Of a stretch of DNA of 64,000 bases, positions 25,566-34,346 are shown piece after piece (within the stretch, counting starts at the first letter, position 1; each line of letters opens with the position of its first letter). Made by a program: the position numbers and the translations under genes. The notes under the pieces were generated by a model. That model was not told where the DNA came from, searched no databases, and worked only from the letters and a program-made list of their open reading frames with translations. Location of the stretch: the NCBI GenBank assembly GCA_036567965.1, contig DATCTN010000006.1:62001-126000 (forward strand), given 5' to 3'. The stretch comes from Candidatus Kryptoniota bacterium. Lineage in GTDB: Bacteria; Bacteroidota; Ignavibacteria; Kryptoniales; JAKASW01.

Positions 25566-26942
25566 ATGACGCACGATTTTCTCAATAAATTCGAAAGATT
25601 CGTCAGGAAGCACCAGCTCATTTCAACGGACGACAAGCTGGTGATCGGCGTATCGGGTGGAATTGATTCGTCAGTGCTCCTCGATCTGCTCATGGAACTA
25701 CGCGAGCGGCTTGGTCTTGAGATCGCGGTCGCGCATATCAACCATAAACTCCGTGCAGAGGAATCTGAGGAAGACGAGAGATTCGTGAGGGAGACAGCTG
25801 ATCACTATGGAGTTGAATGTTACGTCCATGCGGCGAACGTAAAGGCGTTTATGGTGGAGCAAAAAACTTCACTCCAGGTGGCGGCAAGAGAGATCAGGTA
25901 CAGATATTTCGAGACAGTGAAGGTTCTAAAGAATTACGATAAGATCGCAACCGCCCACAATGCAAACGACAACGCAGAAACCGTCTTGATCAATCTGCTT
26001 AGAGGAACAGGAGTGGACGGGCTCGGTGGAATCCCGTTGAAGCGGGGAGATATTGTCCGCCCCCTCCTCTTTGCCGACCGGCGCGAGATCGAGAACTATG
26101 CAAGGTCAAAGGGGCTGAAGTTCAGGGAGGATTCATCAAACACGAAAGAGTACTACACGCGCAACTTCGTCCGGCTCTCACTTATCCCGCTCATCCAGGA
26201 AAAAATAAATCCGGGTGTGGTGAACACCTTGAACCGAAACGCGACAATCTTCCAGGAACTAAGCACGTTTGTCAATAATGAAGTCCGCATCCATTACTCG
26301 AATCTTGCGCGGGAGTTTGACGGCGAAAGACTTGTCCTCGACATTTCGAAACTGAAAAATGCTCTTCTCTTCATTCAGGAAAACATTCTCATTAATTCGT
26401 TGAGACAATTCGTTCGAGGAGAAATCGACCATCATAAAGTGGACGCGATAATCGATTTGTTAAACTCTGAGTCCGGGACTTCTATCGAAGTAGGGAACGA
26501 AGTGGTAGTTTACAGAGACAGGCATAACCTGGTCTTTATCAGGAATCCCAAGGAGGCTCCGGAATTCGTTGCCGAGATAGTCCCCGGCAAGAAGTACGAA
26601 TTTGACGAATTCTATATCACAAGCGAAGAGACAAGCCGCCAGGACGTGCACTTTTCACTCTCCCCTGTTGTTGAGTTTATTGATGCTGAACTTGCAGGAG
26701 AGGCGTTGACATTAAGGAGTTGGCATCCTGGAGACTGGTTTACACCGCTCGGAATGCAGGGGCGAAAAAAATTAAGCGATTTTCTTGTAGACATGAAAAT
26801 TCCGGTCTATCAAAAGAATAACGTTATGGTTCTGACCAACAAAGACGGCATAATCTGGGTTTGTGGATTGAGAGTTGACGACAGGTTCAAGTTAACTGAA
26901 AACACAAGGAGAGTTTTAAGAATTGAATTCGGCTATAAATGA
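25566..26942 (+). CDS. tilS: tRNA(Ile)-lysidine synthase
   Basis: Converts C34 of the CAU-anticodon tRNA-Ile to lysidine, using ATP and lysine, so that AUA codons are read as isoleucine. The 458 residues begin with an N-type ATP-pyrophosphatase domain with the PP-loop SGGIDSS at 30-36, followed by AHINHKLRAEESEEDERFV. HNANDNAETVLINLLRGTG near 140 and REDSSNTKEYYTRNFVR near 197 are family signatures. The C-terminal part carries the TilS substrate-recognition domain (LRSWHPGDWFTPLGM; GRKKLSDFLVDMKIP). hpt overlaps its 3' end by 20 nt. Confidence 0.95.
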   Translation: MTHDFLNKFERFVRKHQLISTDDKLVIGVSGGIDSSVLLDLLMELRERLGLEIAVAHINHKLRAEESEEDERFVRETADHYGVECYVHAANVKAFMVEQKTSLQVAAREIRYRYFETVKVLKNYDKIATAHNANDNAETVLINLLRGTGVDGLGGIPLKRGDIVRPLLFADRREIENYARSKGLKFREDSSNTKEYYTRNFVRLSLIPLIQEKINPGVVNTLNRNATIFQELSTFVNNEVRIHYSNLAREFDGERLVLDISKLKNALLFIQENILINSLRQFVRGEIDHHKVDAIIDLLNSESGTSIEVGNEVVVYRDRHNLVFIRNPKEAPEFVAEIVPGKKYEFDEFYITSEETSRQDVHFSLSPVVEFIDAELAGEALTLRSWHPGDWFTPLGMQGRKKLSDFLVDMKIPVYQKNNVMVLTNKDGIIWVCGLRVDDRFKLTENTRRVLRIEFGYK

Positions 26943-27486
26943 ACGGACACAAACTGTAACCGTAAACAACGAGCGCTTCAGGATGCTCATTGCCGAGGAA
27001 GAGATAAAGAAAAGGGTGAAAGAACTTGCCGCTAATATCAATAGGGACTTTGCCGGGAGGACTCCGACTTTTATCGGCGTATTGAACGGCTCCTTCATTT
27101 TCTTCTCGGATCTGATTCGGGAAATCACGATCGACTGCGAGATAGATTTCCTTAAGCTTTCAAGTTATGGTGACGCTAAGATTTCCACGGGGAATGTCCG
27201 CCTCATCAAAGACCTGAATTGCGAGGTAACTGGAAGAGACATCATTATCGTGGAAGATATAATTGATTCCGGTCTGTCGATGGATTTTATTAAGAGACTG
27301 ATCACCAAACAGAATCCAAAGACGCTCACAGTCGTCACCCTATTGTATAAGAGAGATTGCGTTAAAATCGATTTAGCGGTAGATTATATAGGTTTCGAAA
27401 TCCCTAATCATTTTGTCGTCGGATACGGACTGGATTACGCTCAAAAAGCTCGAAATCTCAGATCAATCTACGTTCTGGATAAATAG
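26923..27486 (+). CDS. hpt: Hypoxanthine phosphoribosyltransferase
   Basis: Purine-salvage enzyme making IMP or GMP from hypoxanthine or guanine and PRPP. Its 187 residues contain the PRPP-binding motif VEDIIDSG near residue 106, the early GVLNGSFIF and SSYGDA segments and the C-terminal VGYGLDY, all typical of bacterial HPRT. The start is a TTG inside the tilS 3' end; AAGGAG is 11 bases upstream. A nearby ATG is out of frame. tilS-hpt-ftsH is a common bacterial gene order, which supports both calls. Confidence 0.93.
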   Translation: MNSAINERTQTVTVNNERFRMLIAEEEIKKRVKELAANINRDFAGRTPTFIGVLNGSFIFFSDLIREITIDCEIDFLKLSSYGDAKISTGNVRLIKDLNCEVTGRDIIIVEDIIDSGLSMDFIKRLITKQNPKTLTVVTLLYKRDCVKIDLAVDYIGFEIPNHFVVGYGLDYAQKARNLRSIYVLDK

Positions 27487-27501
27487 TTAAGAGGAATTTG
27501 G

Positions 27502-29520
27502 ATGCCAAATTTGTCTAGCGATAAAAAAAATGGTTCACCTAAGAGAAGAGTAGGTCCGCCGAATCTGAAGCGGAAACCAAATCAGCCTCCTGAAGACGAT
27601 TTCAACTGGAGGACCGGTAGAATAATCATCGGCTGGGCCGCGATAATACTTGCGGTCTTTCTGGTGATGACACTTTTCCGCGGAAGCGACAATCAGGAAA
27701 CGGAAATAACATTTTCACAGTACCAGGCACTTCTTGATTCCGATCAGATAAAGGAAGCAATAATAAAGAAATCGGAAATTAACAATTACGATTTCCACGG
27801 AGTGTTGAAAGAGCCGCAGGAGATAACGACCGAATCGGGAAGCAGGAAGAAGATCGAGAAGTTCGTCGTATTTCTGCCGGAAGCTGCGGACCCTTCCGTC
27901 GTCGCTCAGTGGCAGAAGGCTGGCGTGAAATTCAATTTCGTGAAGGAAAGCGATCAGTGGCTAAATAGTCTCATAAGCGTTCTGCCGTGGGTCGCGCTCC
28001 TTGTGTTCTGGCTGGTATGGATGCGGCGAATGCAGGGCAACAATACGAAGGGGATATTCAGTTTCGGAAAGAGCCGTGCGAAACTGATGACCGAAAGCCA
28101 GATCAAGGTAACGTTCCAGGATGTTGCCGGCGCCGATGAAGCAAAAGAAGAGTTGAGTGAGATCATAGAGTTTCTCAGGGAGCCTGCCAAGTTTCAACGG
28201 TTAGGCGGAAAGATTCCGAGAGGAGTGCTTCTCCTCGGGCCGCCCGGAACCGGCAAAACGCTTCTTGCCCGCGCGGTTGCGGGGGAAGCAAGTGTTCCCT
28301 TCTTCTCGATAAGCGGCGCAGATTTCGTCGAAATGTTTGTAGGAGTCGGAGCCAGCCGGGTACGCGATCTTTTCGAAACTGCCAAGAAGAATGCTCCGTG
28401 TATCGTTTTCATAGATGAGATAGACGCAGTCGGACGCCATCGTGGCGCCGGCCTCGGCGGTGGCCATGACGAACGCGAACAGACGCTGAATCAACTCCTC
28501 GTCGAGATGGACGGCTTCGAGCAGAACAGCGGCGTGATTATAATCGCGGCAACAAACCGTCCTGACGTGTTGGATCCCGCCCTGCTCAGACCGGGAAGAT
28601 TCGACAGGCAAGTCGTCGTCGATCGTCCGGATGTAAAAGGAAGAGAAGGAATACTGAAAGTTCACACTCGCAATATTCCACTGTCTGCTGATGTGAATCT
28701 CGCAATAATCGCGAAAGAAACACCGGGCTTTGCGGGCGCAGAGTTGGCGAACCTCGTGAATGAGGCCGCACTTCTTGCGGCGAGGAGAAACAGCATGAGC
28801 GTCAGCATGCCCGACATGGAAGAAGCTAAAGACAAAGTAATGATGGGACCGGAACGGAAAAGTACCATAATATCGGACGAAGAGAAGAAGGTTACGGCTT
28901 ACCATGAATCCGGCCATGTCCTGGTGGCCCGGATGGTGCCTGAAGCTGACCCCGTTCACAAAGTCACTATCATACCGAGAGGCAGAGCTCTCGGCGTCAC
29001 TACATATCTTCCCATCGACGAGAAGCACACATATTCCCGGGAATACCTGCTGGCGATGATCACATACGCGCTTGGAGGACGTGCCGCAGAGAAAATCATT
29101 TTCAAGAAATTCACTACCGGTGCGGGAAATGATATCGAGAAAGCAACCACGATTGCCAGGAAGATGGTTTGCGAGTGGGGAATGAGCGAGAGGCTCGGCC
29201 CGCTGACATGGGGAGAAAATGAACAGGAAATATTCCTCGGCAGAGAAATCACCAAGCACAGAAACTATAGCGAGAAGACGGCGATCGAGATCGACGAAGA
29301 GATAAGGTCGCTTGTCTTAAAGAGCATGACGCGGGCAGAGGAAATCATCAACGAGCACCGCGATGCGCTGGACAGACTGGCGTCAGCGTTGCTCGAGCGC
29401 GAAATCCTCGACGCCGACGAGATTGAGAAATGCATCAAGGGCGAAGAACTCCCGCCGGTGGCAAAACCAAATGGCGACGGGAAGAACGAAGCTGTCTCTG
29501 TTCCGCAGGCAAAAGGCTGA
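27502..29520 (+). CDS. ftsH: ATP-dependent zinc metalloprotease FtsH
   Basis: Membrane-anchored AAA+ protease for quality control of membrane and regulatory proteins. It has 672 residues. A membrane helix (about 40-58), a periplasmic domain (about 60-155) and a second helix (about 157-173) precede the AAA+ domain. Walker A GPPGTGKT is at 246-253, Walker B is FIDEIDAVG near 303, the pore-loop motif is FVGVGA and the sensor region is [20 protein letters not shown]. The zinc-protease motif HESGH is at 468-472. The N-terminal 35 residues are unusually long and basic/proline-rich. AGAGGA precedes the ATG. It lies 15 nt downstream of hpt. Confidence 0.97.
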   Translation: MPNLSSDKKNGSPKRRVGPPNLKRKPNQPPEDDFNWRTGRIIIGWAAIILAVFLVMTLFRGSDNQETEITFSQYQALLDSDQIKEAIIKKSEINNYDFHGVLKEPQEITTESGSRKKIEKFVVFLPEAADPSVVAQWQKAGVKFNFVKESDQWLNSLISVLPWVALLVFWLVWMRRMQGNNTKGIFSFGKSRAKLMTESQIKVTFQDVAGADEAKEELSEIIEFLREPAKFQRLGGKIPRGVLLLGPPGTGKTLLARAVAGEASVPFFSISGADFVEMFVGVGASRVRDLFETAKKNAPCIVFIDEIDAVGRHRGAGLGGGHDEREQTLNQLLVEMDGFEQNSGVIIIAATNRPDVLDPALLRPGRFDRQVVVDRPDVKGREGILKVHTRNIPLSADVNLAIIAKETPGFAGAELANLVNEAALLAARRNSMSVSMPDMEEAKDKVMMGPERKSTIISDEEKKVTAYHESGHVLVARMVPEADPVHKVTIIPRGRALGVTTYLPIDEKHTYSREYLLAMITYALGGRAAEKIIFKKFTTGAGNDIEKATTIARKMVCEWGMSERLGPLTWGENEQEIFLGREITKHRNYSEKTAIEIDEEIRSLVLKSMTRAEEIINEHRDALDRLASALLEREILDADEIEKCIKGEELPPVAKPNGDGKNEAVSVPQAKG

Positions 29521-29598
29521 ATCTGAATCTATCGTGCGTCTAAATAAAATCTCCAGCTGCATAACGTGCGGCAACGGTCGGTTGAATAACGGAATTTG

Positions 29599-30273
29599 AT
29601 GGATCAGGCTCTGAGCGACAGCGTCGACTTCAAAAGCGAGCTCGTAAGAAAAGCCATCCACCTTTTCTCTCTCGCCATACCTGCCGTGTACTATTTCATT
29701 CCAAAGACACTCGCACTTGAGCTGATAATTCCGGTTACCGTGTTGTTTGTGACTGTGGACCTTGCACGTTATGAAATCCCGCAGGTGTCGGGAGTCTTCT
29801 ATCGGTTTTTCGGTTTTCTTCTCAGGAGACACGAAGTCGACGAGCGGCGGCACGCGCTCAACGGGGCAACTTACATGCTGATCTCTGCCGTGATTTGTAT
29901 TTGGGCGTTTCCAAAATTCATCATGATAAACAGTTTTGTTGTCCTCATACTTGCGGATACCGCATCGGCACTTTTCGGAAAAAGATTCGGGCGCCACAAG
30001 ATCTTTCTAAGCAGAGAGCTGCCCAAGAGTTTTGAGGGAAGCCTCGCGTTCATTATTGCAGGTATCGCTGCAGTCGCTCTCACGCCCAAGGTCGATTATC
30101 TCTTCGGGGAATACCTGCTGGGTGTGGTTGCCGCTCTAGTGGCCTCTGTCGCAGAGGTCTTATCCTATGAAATTGTAGATGACAATATTGCTATACCTAT
30201 CTCGTTCGGATTGAGCGCGTGGGCAATGTACATAATATTCCTTCCTCAGCTCAACGTCTACTTCCTGGGCTGA
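29599..30273 (+). CDS. Polyprenol/dolichol-kinase-like CTP-dependent lipid kinase
   Basis: Integral-membrane protein of the phosphatidate cytidylyltransferase-like/SEC59 group (dolichol kinase, phytol kinase, CTP-dependent diacylglycerol kinase). The 224 residues form about seven membrane helices. The family signatures are RKAIHLFSL at the N-terminus, LADTASALFGKRFGRHK (about 130) and KSFEGSLAF, equivalent to the KSxEGS nucleotide motif. Near the C-terminus, EVLSYEIVDDNIAIPI matches the conserved E...DDN segment. A TTG three bases earlier is possible but the ATG is preferred. The lipid substrate is unknown. Its 3' end overlaps the converging mpg gene by 16 nt. Confidence 0.75.
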   Translation: MDQALSDSVDFKSELVRKAIHLFSLAIPAVYYFIPKTLALELIIPVTVLFVTVDLARYEIPQVSGVFYRFFGFLLRRHEVDERRHALNGATYMLISAVICIWAFPKFIMINSFVVLILADTASALFGKRFGRHKIFLSRELPKSFEGSLAFIIAGIAAVALTPKVDYLFGEYLLGVVAALVASVAEVLSYEIVDDNIAIPISFGLSAWAMYIIFLPQLNVYFLG

Positions 30274-30899
30274 CGCCTGCTCAGAAACTCATTCCCTTTC
30301 AAGAAGAATCGCCACTTCAGGTTCTTCCCTTCCCGTATACCGATTCTCGGCGAACTCTCTATTGCGTCGCTTTGAACTCTGAATCCGTCGTCACAAATAT
30401 AGAGCTCAGTCCCGTCGAGTCTCACGCCGTTGAGAGAGCGATCGATTCGCATCGCCTGACAGAGCCGTGCAGGCCCGTTTGTGAGATTTGTCGACCGACC
30501 GCCTCCCCTTCTATGTTTCATCTCCTTTAAGCCCGCCATCGGCTCGAGAGCACGAACCAGGAAAGCGGCAGCCGAGCCTTCGGCCTCGGTGACGATATTG
30601 AAACAGAAGTGCATACCGTACGTGAAATAGACATACGCTACCCCACCTCCTTCGAACATCACCTTGTTCCGCTCGGTCATTCCGCGAAATGCGTGGCTCG
30701 CCGGGTCGTTGCTGCGATACGCCTCGATCTCCACGATACGGCCGGCGAGAATCTTACCTCGTATGTTTCTCACCAGAATTTTCCCAAGGATGTCAGGTGC
30801 CAGGCTCAACGTTTCCCTTCTGTAATATGACAATGGCAGCGGCTTGAGCTTCGCCACACGCGCCGATTCATCTCTCCAAGGTTTAATGGACTGGGTCAT
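30258..30899 (-). CDS. mpg: 3-methyladenine DNA glycosylase (AAG/MPG family)
   Basis: Monofunctional base-excision-repair glycosylase removing alkylated purines. The 213 residues contain GRIVEIEAYRSNDPASHAFR (about 53-72), in which EIEAY holds the catalytic Glu. GGGVAYVYFTYGMHFCFNIV follows, then FLVRALEPM and NGPARLCQAMRID. All are diagnostic of the AAG family and intact. It is 45 nt downstream of ruvB, so it is probably the last gene of that operon. A second alkylation-repair enzyme of a different fold (AlkD-like, 7.9 kb) is encoded in the same window. Confidence 0.92.
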   Translation of the reverse strand: MTQSIKPWRDESARVAKLKPLPLSYYRRETLSLAPDILGKILVRNIRGKILAGRIVEIEAYRSNDPASHAFRGMTERNKVMFEGGGVAYVYFTYGMHFCFNIVTEAEGSAAAFLVRALEPMAGLKEMKHRRGGGRSTNLTNGPARLCQAMRIDRSLNGVRLDGTELYICDDGFRVQSDAIESSPRIGIREGKNLKWRFFLKGNEFLSRRQPRK

Positions 30900-30944
30900 T
30901 TGCAGAGACCGCAGCGACTTCGCCGGGTTGATGATTCCACCCGG

Positions 30945-32057
30945 TCAAGAGTCCGGTTTCGTCCCTCCGTTGGTAGGATCGCCCGAATTTGAATTGTCAA
31001 CTGGAAGTTCTATTTGCATCGAGCCAGGTTTCTTCGATTTCCCCAATAGTTCGTACGCGCGCTCCGTAGCTTCCCTTCCACGCAACGTGCGCCGCAGATA
31101 ACCCTTCTGAAGGAGGAACGGCTCGTAGACTTCCTCGATCGTGCCGCTGTCTTCGCTGACGACTGCCGCAATTGCTCCCACTCCTACGGGCCCGCCGCCA
31201 TAGTAGTCAATTATCGTGGAGAGAATCTTCTTGTCCATTTCGTCTAGACCGGTTTTGTCGACCTCGAGCCTGTCCAGCGCGTCCCTGGCTACAACCAGAT
31301 CAATGGAGTCATTGCCCTTGAATTCAGCGAAGTCACGAGTACGACGCAGGAGCCGGTTTGCAATGCGGGGAGTGCCGCGGCTTCGCTTGGCAATTTCAAC
31401 TGACGCGCTTTTCTCCACTCTGGTTTTGAGAATAGAAGCGGATCTGACGACAATTTTCTCCAGGTCCTCGTCGTCGTAATATTCGAGTCGCTCGATGATT
31501 CCGAACCTCGACCTGAATGGGTTGCTCAGGAGTCCGGCGCGGGTAGTTGCCGCGACAAGCGTGAACGGATTAATGTCAAGTTGCACGCTTCGCGCACCCG
31601 GTCCCCTGTCTACCACAATTGAAAGTTTATAATCTTCCATCGCGCCGTACAAGATTTCTTCGACTGCGGCTGGTATTCGATGAATCTCGTCGATGAAAAC
31701 GACTACGTCTTTTTGAACCGATGTCAAAATACCCGCCAGGTCGCCGGGTCTTTCCAACGAGGGACCTGTTGTCGAGACTATTTCTGTCCCGAGCTCATTT
31801 GCAATAATATTCGCAAGTGTGGTCTTGCCAAGTCCCGGCGGTCCCATAAGGAGAACATGGTCGAGAGCTTCCTTTCGCTTCTTAGCGGCGCCGATAAAGA
31901 CTTTCAGCTTGTCTACAATCTTCCTCTGGCCGACAAATTCGTCGAGAACCTTCGGCCGCAGAGCTCTATCAAACTTTGCATCGTCCGATACTTGCTCGGG
32001 TGCGATTTTCCTTTCCTTGCGGACTTTTTCGGTGGGGATCGATTTTCCCTTTTTCAT
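30945..32057 (-). CDS. ruvB: Holliday-junction branch-migration helicase RuvB
   Basis: AAA+ motor that with RuvA drives Holliday-junction branch migration. It has 370 residues. Walker A GPPGLGKT is at 72-79, Walker B is VVFIDEIHR near 120, the arginine-finger region is GPGARSVQLDINPFTLVAATTRAG, and a winged-helix domain ends EPFLLQKGYLRRTLRGREAT. A basic 28-residue N-terminal extension and a ~35-residue polar tail (from about 335) are longer than in E. coli RuvB (336). It lies 62 nt behind the adenylate cyclase gene. ruvA and ruvC are not adjacent. Confidence 0.96.
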   Translation of the reverse strand: MKKGKSIPTEKVRKERKIAPEQVSDDAKFDRALRPKVLDEFVGQRKIVDKLKVFIGAAKKRKEALDHVLLMGPPGLGKTTLANIIANELGTEIVSTTGPSLERPGDLAGILTSVQKDVVVFIDEIHRIPAAVEEILYGAMEDYKLSIVVDRGPGARSVQLDINPFTLVAATTRAGLLSNPFRSRFGIIERLEYYDDEDLEKIVVRSASILKTRVEKSASVEIAKRSRGTPRIANRLLRRTRDFAEFKGNDSIDLVVARDALDRLEVDKTGLDEMDKKILSTIIDYYGGGPVGVGAIAAVVSEDSGTIEEVYEPFLLQKGYLRRTLRGREATERAYELLGKSKKPGSMQIELPVDNSNSGDPTNGGTKPDS

Positions 32058-32119
32058 TTCAACAATTTAATCCTGCTCGAAGTGAAACTCAATTTGGCGA
32101 TAAATCTCCCGGCGGGATG

Positions 32120-34321
32120 CTACTTTGTCTTCATTATAAATACGCCGTCCCAGTCGGCCGAGGGCGGCTCAAGCGCGTACAACCTGCTTCTCTCGAGATA
32201 GACCCTGGATGGAACATCGGCGGGTTTGACAGAGAGGGCTTTTTCGAAATGACCCGCCGCAGCTTCCCAATCCCTTGAGCGGTATTTTTTCAAGGCGTCG
32301 TCGTACAAACCCACAAAGACCTTGACCTCTTCCGCGACCATCGCGGCGTCATCCGAGATAAGCTCGAAAATCTTCACGGGCTTCGTCTTACCCTTGACTA
32401 CGATCAGGTCGAGCTCACGGGCGAAGACCCGCCCCTTGACCAGCTCATACGTAAATTCGCTCAACATGATCCGCGTACCATACACTTTGTTGGCTGTCTC
32501 GAGGCGTGAGGCAAGGTTCACGTTGTCGCCGATGACCGTGTAATCGAATCTCTCTTTTCCCCCGACGTTTCCGACGATCATTTCGCCCGAGTTAATTCCG
32601 ATCCTGAAATTGAGGAGCGGTTTCTTTTCTTCAGTCCATTTCGTGTTGAGTTTGTCAAGTTGCCGGGTCATCTCCATTGCGGCCTGGCAAGTCCGGTACC
32701 CGTGGTCCTCGAGTTCCAGCGGCGCACCCCAGAATGCGATTATCGCGTCTCCGATATACTTGTCAAGAGTCCCGGCGTGTCTGAACACGACTTCTGTCAT
32801 AGATGTGAGGTACTCGTTCAAATGGGCCACGAGCTCTTCAGGTGCCAAGCCTTCGCTTATGGTAGTGAAGTTCGCAATATCCGAAAACAATACGCTCATC
32901 TTCTTTCGTTCACCGCCGAGTCTCACAAGTTCAGGATTATCGACAAGCTCGTTTACGACAGATGGGTCGACATACCTACTGAATAGGGACTTTATCGCGG
33001 TTTTCTGCCTCCGCTCCGAGACAAATTGATACACTACCGTCAAAACGTAACTGAACGTAAATGCCATCGCCGGGTAAACGATGTTCAGTATGAGTCTCTT
33101 ATTCGCAAAGAGAATGAATGCTGATTCGAATGATGCGAATATGACTGCAACCGTAATCAGGAACGGTACAAATATAACGAGGATCATTCTGGGATGCTGT
33201 GCCGATTTGAAAAAGAAAGATGTAAGAGAGATCAGTAGAGCGCCGATCAACATTTCGAGGAAGTCCTGCCAGGCACTCGTGGGGACGAGAAATTTTTCGT
33301 CGAGCACAGTCTCGATCGCGCTGCCGTGTATTTCGACTCCATAAGCCAGGCTGCCGGTTTTCGAGCCCCTGTCCCCCGTAAACGGAATCGGCTTCAGATC
33401 GTTCGACTCCGGATAGGCGGCACCGACGAGAACGACTTTATCCTTGAAGACGCCGGCACTTTTCAAATCATAGTAGCCGTTTATTTCGACGCCGTTGTCC
33501 TTTTCGTCCCGCGTCTCAAAAGAAGAATCATCGAGGACCTGCCAAACGTCGTACACGGGAAATTCTCCAGTCGGACCCGAATAATTAATGAGCATCGACG
33601 TTTGATCATACTTCGGTATCTCGACGCTTCCGAGCTGGAAGGATGAACTGAGATCCTTTGCAATCGCGTTGCCGAGTCCAAGGTATTGTGACAGGACCGC
33701 GAAACCGAATGAAGGGATCGTCCTGTACTCGTTGGGGCCGGTCTGGAAAGCGTTGAATGGCATGTAGCGTCTGTACACACCGTCGAGGTCGTTTCCGACA
33801 AGAACTATTCCGATCGCACTGTCGACACTCAGAAAAACATTGTGGTAATAGTCTTCACTTTTCAAAATCTTGTACCGGCCGGAAAGGTCGATATCGTTTC
33901 GTCCCGCGAGCACGACCGATTTATACTTCCGCAACGCGGAGGACAAGGCGCTGTCTTCCTTGGGTGACTCCGATGGTTCATCCATTATGATATCGATCCC
34001 GATCGCTTTCGCGCCCGCGGCATAGAGGTTTCTGATAAGCCTGGCGTAATAACTCCGAGGAAAAGGAAAACTCACCGGGAGGACTTGGTTGGATTGGTCC
34101 GTTATCCCGACGATGACGACTTTCGATTTGTCCTTAATGTTCTCTGCGCCGCGGTACTCGAACCGCTGATCGAGAGTTTTTAATTGCGCAGTTCTCAGAA
34201 AACTTACTTCTGCCGGAATATTCCTGGAAAGAAGGAAGGCAATTATCGCGGAGAGGAACCCGATAACAAGCGGCACGATGAGATTGTTCAGTCTGGAAAG
34301 TTTGCCGCGGACAGCTTGCAT
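32120..34321 (-). CDS. CHASE2-domain adenylate cyclase (class III) with helical tail
   Basis: Transmembrane receptor-type nucleotide cyclase of 733 residues. An N-terminal helix (about 14-31), an extracytoplasmic CHASE2 sensor (about 40-345), three membrane helices (about 354-372, 379-397 and 411-433) and a class III cyclase domain (about 470-655) are followed by a TPR-like tail (about 670-715). Both metal-binding aspartates are present: D481 in LFSDIANFT and D525 in KYIGDAIIAFWG. Adenine-selecting K521 and D599 (VIGDNVNLASR) and the transition-state Arg606 are also present. It is therefore predicted to be an active adenylate cyclase. It follows the outer-membrane barrel gene by 25 nt and the FecR gene is next upstream, so it probably senses envelope state together with them. 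Confidence 0.88.
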   Translation of the reverse strand: MQAVRGKLSRLNNLIVPLVIGFLSAIIAFLLSRNIPAEVSFLRTAQLKTLDQRFEYRGAENIKDKSKVVIVGITDQSNQVLPVSFPFPRSYYARLIRNLYAAGAKAIGIDIIMDEPSESPKEDSALSSALRKYKSVVLAGRNDIDLSGRYKILKSEDYYHNVFLSVDSAIGIVLVGNDLDGVYRRYMPFNAFQTGPNEYRTIPSFGFAVLSQYLGLGNAIAKDLSSSFQLGSVEIPKYDQTSMLINYSGPTGEFPVYDVWQVLDDSSFETRDEKDNGVEINGYYDLKSAGVFKDKVVLVGAAYPESNDLKPIPFTGDRGSKTGSLAYGVEIHGSAIETVLDEKFLVPTSAWQDFLEMLIGALLISLTSFFFKSAQHPRMILVIFVPFLITVAVIFASFESAFILFANKRLILNIVYPAMAFTFSYVLTVVYQFVSERRQKTAIKSLFSRYVDPSVVNELVDNPELVRLGGERKKMSVLFSDIANFTTISEGLAPEELVAHLNEYLTSMTEVVFRHAGTLDKYIGDAIIAFWGAPLELEDHGYRTCQAAMEMTRQLDKLNTKWTEEKKPLLNFRIGINSGEMIVGNVGGKERFDYTVIGDNVNLASRLETANKVYGTRIMLSEFTYELVKGRVFARELDLIVVKGKTKPVKIFELISDDAAMVAEEVKVFVGLYDDALKKYRSRDWEAAAGHFEKALSVKPADVPSRVYLERSRLYALEPPSADWDGVFIMKTK

Positions 34322-34346
34322 TTAGCTTAGGTTAAGCCATCACGAT

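Noticed and set aside
25127-25741. 204-codon minus-strand frame running through tRNA-Pro and the tilS 5' end
   Set aside because: It crosses a functional tRNA, the broken tRNA copy and a promoter, and shows no protein-like features.
28201-29259. 352-codon frame antisense to ftsH
   Set aside because: FtsH on the plus strand has every catalytic motif; the antisense frame is a shadow.
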